NCBI GenBank assembly: GCA_018676675.1
Contig: JABHEG010000162.1
Location: 1-37,588, forward strand
Length of the DNA stretch: 37,588 bases
Source of the DNA: Lentisphaerota bacterium
Lineage (GTDB): Bacteria > Verrucomicrobiota > Lentisphaeria > Oligosphaerales > JABHEG01
Reading direction: 5' to 3'
The notes under the pieces were generated by a model. It did no database searches, was not told where the DNA came from, and saw nothing but the letters and a program-made list of their open reading frames with translations. A program made the position numbers and the translations under genes. Each line of letters starts with the position of its first letter. The stretch's first letter is position 1. Below are positions 33,171 through 37,588 of this stretch, piece by piece.

Positions 33171-36080
33171 TCAATTTGCGAGGTGCATGATAGGGGACGC
33201 GGCGTTGGGCAGCGCGATCGCGGCTCCACCGATCTGCACGGCGTCCGGAGAGCAGAGAACAGGGGCACGCTCCATACCTGCCTTCTCTACCTGGTACACG
33301 GCCACGAACCTGGTCGCAGCGGTTCGTCTGCGCACGCGGAGCGTGTGCCAGGGCGGCTGCCCGGTGAGGCCCGGGGCCCGGCAACGGACAACTTCTGTCC
33401 CGGGAACGGCGGCCATGGTCATGGTAAGCGTTCCCGGGACCGGATCTCTGAGGGTCCAGGTCGCGCTCCACTGGTCACCCGTCTTGCCGCCTTCCAGCTC
33501 GGTGAGATAGGCGTAGGTCTTGTTCGGAGGCTCTTCCTCGATGGTGTCTTCAGGCAAGCTCAAGGCTAAGCCCCCAGGGGCTCTGAGGAACCAGTCGAGC
33601 ACGTCCTCACTGCTTCCTGTCACCTCGAAGCAGTCAATCAGGTAGTTCCCGGTCAGGAACAGCGATCTTCGCAGAACCCATCCCTTGTATGCCTGGGGCG
33701 TCTCCGCTGCTGCTGCCGCCCATCCTCCCCCCGTCTCGAAGCCCAGGAGTCGGCCGGATGCCTTGCTCTGATTCCTCGACCCAATGGTCACTGTGTTGTG
33801 TGCAGGACTCGTCTTGTACCAGCGGCTGTGGAGTGGGACTCCGTATCCGGTCGTTCCGAGGTCGGGGCACAGCGTCTGCCCCAAGCCGTAGAGGATGAGT
33901 TGCAGCCTGTCGGGGTGCCCGTGCCCGCCCCCGTGTTCGCCATACTCAAGCATGGCACAGAGTCCGTCCTTCCCCCCAAGCCTGAGGATTGCCAGACCTG
34001 CGCCGGGCATGCTCACGCTTTGGGGGACGGGGAAGTTGACGTTGTCCGGCAGCGTCTTTCCGTGCTTGAGCAGGTGCAGACCGCGTCGCTTCGCTCCCGA
34101 AGCATACAAGTGGCGCAGTGCCCCTGCTGCGGTTTGGTCATCGTACCAGGCCCAGGCCAACTCTAGCGGCAATGTGCCGATCCGGCCACGTTTGTATCCC
34201 TGGTCATTGAGGGAGGGGGGGACGAGATTAGGCTGAGCCATCCGCAGAGGGACCGTGAACATGGCCTGGATTCGTCCAAGCCTGTAGAGATCTGTCCCGT
34301 TGTTCCGGGCGGCTTCGCAGTGAGCAATCAGAGCGGACAGCGTGTAGTTGTGGTAGCCCAGGGACCGCTCAAACCACATTCCGTCATCGAGGATGCCTTT
34401 CTCTACCTGAGCCCTGAACCCGAGTTTTCCATCGTTCGCATGCTCAACCAGTCTCGGGTCGCCAAGGAAGTACCCGACGGTTGCCATACAGGCGTTGTGC
34501 CAGCACTGAATGTTGTGGATCCCGAAGCGGAATCGCCGGATTTGCTCAACCCCGGGTTGAAACAGGCCCTCCTCAACCCGGCGTCTTTCAGGCGGACTGA
34601 GGGCAGGAAAGAGGAGGTCTGCTCCTTCGACCATACGGATCAACCAGCTGCACTCGGACAGTGATTGAGACATCACGCGTCCGCGCCCGGCCGGCCCACG
34701 CCCTTCCGGGTACTTGGCGTAGTTGTCCGCATACCAGAGCAAGAGCCGTTTCCCGGCATCTGCGAAGCGCTGGTCGCCAAGGACCTGCCAGCATAGCCCG
34801 AGATCCCTTAGACCGGAGGCGAACCTGCCATGCAGCACACAGCGCCAGAACGCATCCCGCTTGGCGTCCGACCATTCCTTGTTGCAGGCGCTGCAGAGGT
34901 GTTGGGTGGGACGATCCTCACGCCACTTCAGACGGGCACCATCCTTCGGACAGACGTAGTCATGTGACCACCCTCCCGGGCCGATCACGGGCATGGGACG
35001 CGGGGTAAGCCAGGTTTCCGCATTCTTGCGGTGCCTGTCGAACTGAGCACCGGCCCAGCCGAACTGAGTGATTCGCTCTTTCATCTGGCGAACGCTGTCG
35101 GGGGTGTAGAACACACAGGGGTGGGTTGGTCGCCGGATGGTCGTGAGCACCTGAGGTGGGAGTTCAGCCAGGACATCGCCTTCCTGCACCAGCCGGGCCC
35201 GGACCGCTTCCGGTACCTGGTCTGCGCTGGTCAGAATCGCGTGGAATGGAGCATTCGCTGTTCCTCCCGATTGCTGGCATGGGACCCAGCGCCAGTCGCC
35301 CTCGCCGCTGCCCAGGAGTCGGATCCCCGCCTCGACCCGTCTCGGAGGAGGAGCGTGAGCGCGCAGGGAGACTGCGAATGGCTCCCCCTCAACAGCGTGT
35401 GTGGGCGTGGAGACCCACTCAAGCCACGGCCCCGGCTCGCCCAGATGGACTCGCTGAAGTCGGAACCACTCTTTGGCGCCCGGGTGCCATGTCGTCCAGA
35501 ACACAGCGGCCACCAGTATCTCACCTGCGTGGGCCGTGAGGACCTTTCCTATTTCGTGGTCGCGCGACACTCGAGTGCGCCAATCGGTGACGTCCTCTTT
35601 GTTCGGATGCAGCTGGGCCTGGTAGAGCCAGGTTTCGCGAAGGACGGGCCGTGCGGTGTCCGCTTCTGCCGAGATGGCTTCCCATGCGTCACGACGGCAG
35701 AGCCCCACTGCGACACTTCCGCTGCGCTCGGCCTCTGAACAGTAGCTTTGGAAGGTCACGCCTAGTGACAGGGCAGGGGGCAGTTCCTCAGGCACGCCGA
35801 AGGGTTGCCCGATCAGAACCGTTCCGGCAGCGGGTCTGCCGGCATCACATGACACGTACGCTTTGCCGTCCGCATCCCGACGTGGCCGGACAACCCAGCG
35901 GGGGCGTGACCCGGGTTCGGAGGCCTTCAAACCGAAGCGGACCTCCCACGGGGGGGCAAGGGTCTTGCCCTGCCCTGCGAAGTCGCAGTCCAGGAGGAGG
36001 CCATCGCCGGCGGCTGCGCCACAGGCCAGGACGACGGACAGAGCCGTGGTACGCACGACGTAACGGAGCATTGGGAGCAA
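33171..36080 (-). CDS. Heparinase II/III-like polysaccharide lyase, exported
   Basis: This 969-aa protein may start at TTG 36080, where AGGAG lies eight bases upstream, or at ATG 36071, three codons later and with a poorly placed Shine-Dalgarno. Both give a signal peptide (LRYVVRTTALSVVLACGAAAG). The N-terminal 320 or so residues hold a beta-sandwich-type region. An alpha/alpha toroid follows (about 330-680), and then the heparinase II/III domain with GEHGGGHGHPDRLQLILYG at about 710-730 and SPAHNTVTIG, which contain the usual His/Asn/Arg residues. The family cleaves uronic-acid-containing chains (heparan sulfate, alginate and similar) by beta-elimination. It sits between the two URO-D paralogues, 41 bp upstream of URO-D 1. 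This is the strongest sign that the substrate contains uronic acid. Confidence 0.88.
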   Translation of the reverse strand: MLPMLRYVVRTTALSVVLACGAAAGDGLLLDCDFAGQGKTLAPPWEVRFGLKASEPGSRPRWVVRPRRDADGKAYVSCDAGRPAAGTVLIGQPFGVPEELPPALSLGVTFQSYCSEAERSGSVAVGLCRRDAWEAISAEADTARPVLRETWLYQAQLHPNKEDVTDWRTRVSRDHEIGKVLTAHAGEILVAAVFWTTWHPGAKEWFRLQRVHLGEPGPWLEWVSTPTHAVEGEPFAVSLRAHAPPPRRVEAGIRLLGSGEGDWRWVPCQQSGGTANAPFHAILTSADQVPEAVRARLVQEGDVLAELPPQVLTTIRRPTHPCVFYTPDSVRQMKERITQFGWAGAQFDRHRKNAETWLTPRPMPVIGPGGWSHDYVCPKDGARLKWREDRPTQHLCSACNKEWSDAKRDAFWRCVLHGRFASGLRDLGLCWQVLGDQRFADAGKRLLLWYADNYAKYPEGRGPAGRGRVMSQSLSECSWLIRMVEGADLLFPALSPPERRRVEEGLFQPGVEQIRRFRFGIHNIQCWHNACMATVGYFLGDPRLVEHANDGKLGFRAQVEKGILDDGMWFERSLGYHNYTLSALIAHCEAARNNGTDLYRLGRIQAMFTVPLRMAQPNLVPPSLNDQGYKRGRIGTLPLELAWAWYDDQTAAGALRHLYASGAKRRGLHLLKHGKTLPDNVNFPVPQSVSMPGAGLAILRLGGKDGLCAMLEYGEHGGGHGHPDRLQLILYGLGQTLCPDLGTTGYGVPLHSRWYKTSPAHNTVTIGSRNQSKASGRLLGFETGGGWAAAAAETPQAYKGWVLRRSLFLTGNYLIDCFEVTGSSEDVLDWFLRAPGGLALSLPEDTIEEEPPNKTYAYLTELEGGKTGDQWSATWTLRDPVPGTLTMTMAAVPGTEVVRCRAPGLTGQPPWHTLRVRRRTAATRFVAVYQVEKAGMERAPVLCSPDAVQIGGAAIALPNAASPIMHLAN

Positions 36081-36181
36081 GGGGGTGTCTCCTGATTCAG
36101 GGGCTGTTGGGCTGTTTGCTTGATACTCACGAGGAGCGATGCAGACAGACGGTCGCCAGCGAACGACTCTCTGCCGTTGGA

Positions 36182-37300
36182 TCAGTATGTTCCATAGCTG
36201 CGCGCCACATCGATCAGTGTCCGGATATTCTCATCGGGAGTGTCACGCCCGCACTGATCTCCGGTGGAGAGGATGTATCCCCCTCCCTCCGCAGCCACAT
36301 CGATACACCATTTTGCCGCGTCAGCGACCTCATCCGGCGTCCCCAGCAGCATGACTCCGGTCGTATGGAGGTTACCCATCAGGGCGATCTTGCTGCCAAA
36401 CGTCCGTTTGATCTCAGCCAAGTCGCAATCTCCCATTGGCGGGGGCTCCAGGGGGTTGATGAGATTGAGATCTGATTCGTTGGCTGCCATCTCAACCAGC
36501 GCCCGCTCAAAGCCGCAGCAATGCAGGTGAGTAGGGAGACCATGCTTCTTCGCGAGTGCGGTGACACGCTGCAGCGTGCGCAAACCCAGCTCTCGGGCAA
36601 TGACAGGACCATGGAGCGTGATATATCCCGACACACCAAGCATGAGAAAGTCGGGCTCAAGCTCGATCACCCGGTGTGCCAGTTGCCAGTGGGCTTCCTC
36701 CATGCGCTCAAGCCGTTCACGAGCACCCTCCGGGTCATCATAGTATTGGAAGACACCCTCAGCTTCCTTACCCAGGCTCGGCAGGCCTACTCCTCCCCCG
36801 ACGATGCCTGCATCGCCCATATACGCACGGATGATCTCGAACATCTCCTTCCCCTTGGGCCATTCGCGGATCCCTTCGACTTCCTCGAAGGCGTCATGCG
36901 AGTCGGGCATCCCAATGGTGTCGGCCTTGAGGCCATGCGTCGGCGGGTTGTCGCGGTAATAGACATTCACGCGGTCGGACCATGTCCGCTTCCCATTCTC
37001 AGCCCTGCAGTCTCGGGTGATGATCGTTTCGTCATCCCGAACAACGATCTTCGTGATTTCCGGGTCAAGGTCTCGGCGAAGAGCGAAGTTTGTGGCGCTG
37101 GGCAACCAGCCGTCGAAGTTGAAGTGTTTGCAGCAATCGATATAGGCTTTCCAGAGTGGGGGATCCTGGTACAGGTAGATGTCCCAGAACGCCTTTCCGG
37201 TCAACCGGCAGGGGATCATGTTGGACGTGTCCGGAGCGACCGGGACCATGTCGGGGATTTCGAGCCGTGTGGCCGCAAGCATGCGTTCTTTGGACGTCAC
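36182..37300 (-). CDS. URO-D family protein 2 (corrinoid methyltransferase-like)
   Basis: This 372-aa protein starts at GTG 37300, set by a perfect Shine-Dalgarno AAGGAGG seven bases upstream; the longer upstream frame has no such site. It is a paralogue of URO-D protein 1 with the same zinc-type residues: H260-C261-C262 and C350 in STGDQCGRDTP. The extra cysteine C261 replaces serine in protein 1. It is probably the first gene of the minus-strand run, with 101 bases to the heparinase gene. The best functional guess is a methyltransferase of the MtaA/MtbA type. A true uroporphyrinogen decarboxylase is unlikely given two paralogues inside a glycan locus and the cysteine ligands. Confidence 0.87.
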   Translation of the reverse strand: MTSKERMLAATRLEIPDMVPVAPDTSNMIPCRLTGKAFWDIYLYQDPPLWKAYIDCCKHFNFDGWLPSATNFALRRDLDPEITKIVVRDDETIITRDCRAENGKRTWSDRVNVYYRDNPPTHGLKADTIGMPDSHDAFEEVEGIREWPKGKEMFEIIRAYMGDAGIVGGGVGLPSLGKEAEGVFQYYDDPEGARERLERMEEAHWQLAHRVIELEPDFLMLGVSGYITLHGPVIARELGLRTLQRVTALAKKHGLPTHLHCCGFERALVEMAANESDLNLINPLEPPPMGDCDLAEIKRTFGSKIALMGNLHTTGVMLLGTPDEVADAAKWCIDVAAEGGGYILSTGDQCGRDTPDENIRTLIDVARSYGTY

Positions 37301-37438
37301 GGTGGACCCTCCTTGAGTTACGAACATGAGCTCAGGTAACGTAGACGGCACCCGGGGGATGTGCGAGAGGAGACTGAGCAGGCCGCCCGGCGAGTGCTCA
37401 CGGCGCGCTGTCCACATCTTGCGTGAAGGGCGGCTCGC

Positions 37439-37456
37439 TTGTACATTTTGTATGCG
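37439..37456. promoter_or_regulatory. AT-rich partly palindromic site upstream of the minus-strand run
   Basis: TTGTACATTTTGTATGCG stands out in a GC-rich leader 139 bp upstream of the GTG at 37300. It has GTAC/GTAT half-sites (minus strand GCATACAAAATGTACAA) like an operator for a GntR- or LacI-type regulator. No regulator gene is in view, so the identity is speculative. Confidence 0.25.
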
Positions 37457-37523
37457 TTCACGGGGCAAACGCGAGTGCCAATGACACACCCACGTTACCC
37501 CTGAGAACAACCCAAGGAACTGA

Positions 37524-37550
37524 CCACGGATTACACTGATTCCACGGATA
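37524..37550. repeat. Three 9-bp tandem repeats, CCACGGATT type
   Basis: CCACGGATT, ACACTGATT and CCACGGATA follow each other without gaps. They resemble the widespread 'CCACGGATTACACGGATT' intergenic repeat that I recall from many environmental genomes. The rest of 37301-37588 shows no gene; it holds the leader of URO-D protein 2 and this repeat, which may continue past the right edge. Confidence 0.6.
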
Positions 37551-37588
37551 CCGGAAAGAGGGATTGGGAGTGTGGGCCCCTGCGGGGC

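Noticed and set aside
33130..33471. Upstream extension of the URO-D protein 1 frame
   Set aside because: It overlaps the end of the heparinase gene; the ATG at 33129 begins the conserved MTSRERVLAVLHG start shared with its paralogue.

Overview
The window is high-GC bacterial DNA (about 60% by eye). It carries a polysaccharide or glycoconjugate breakdown locus arranged as two convergent gene runs that meet at a REP-associated transposase cassette. The mix of sulfatases, DUF4838 proteins, DUF4832-type proteins, a heparinase II/III-like protein, a GH42-like giant and expanded URO-D-family proteins is what I associate with the PVC superphylum (Kiritimatiellota, Lentisphaerota or Planctomycetota). 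That placement is an inference; no ribosomal or other phylogenetic marker is present.

Plus-strand run (150-20813): a small hypothetical ORF; sulfatase 1 (555-2015); DUF4838 protein A (2239-5307); a Gfo/Idh/MocA oxidoreductase (5491-6570); sulfatase 2 (6613-8271); a GH4 NAD-dependent glycosidase (8327-9640); DUF4838 protein B with a TPR-like tail (9706-12996); DUF4838 protein C with a GH2-like tail (13077-16340); a PIG-L/LmbE deacetylase (16387-17235); a QueG-like Fe-S protein (17246-18229); and DUF4838 protein D (18366-20813).

Junction (20886-21989): a Y1/HUH transposase of the RAYT type, fused to a DprA-like C-terminal domain. Tandem 35-bp hairpin repeats flank it, and one copy supplies the stop codon of the transposase gene. 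The cassette fills the whole space between the two convergent runs.

Minus-strand run, read from right to left (37300-21992): URO-D family protein 2, a secreted heparinase II/III-like lyase, URO-D family protein 1, a secreted iduronate-2-sulfatase-like enzyme, a secreted DUF4874/DUF4832 protein, and a secreted protein of about 1817 residues with discoidin-like, GATase-like and GH42-like regions.

Proposed working: exported proteins (four DUF4838 proteins, the lyase, the third sulfatase, the DUF4832 protein and the giant) would act on a sulfated, probably uronic-acid-containing and N-acetylated glycan outside the cytoplasm. Leaderless proteins (two sulfatases, GH4, Gfo/Idh, PIG-L, Fe-S protein and two URO-D proteins) would finish the products inside. 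No transporter, SusC/D pair, regulator or sulfatase-maturing enzyme lies in the window. The substrate is not determined by the sequence.

The intergenic spaces are rich in short inverted repeats. I see at least six families: a 33-bp hairpin array at the left edge, a GTGGGAGG family, the RAYT-linked REP, a GTGTCAGG inverted repeat, an AGAG/TCTC element, and a 9-bp tandem repeat at the right edge.
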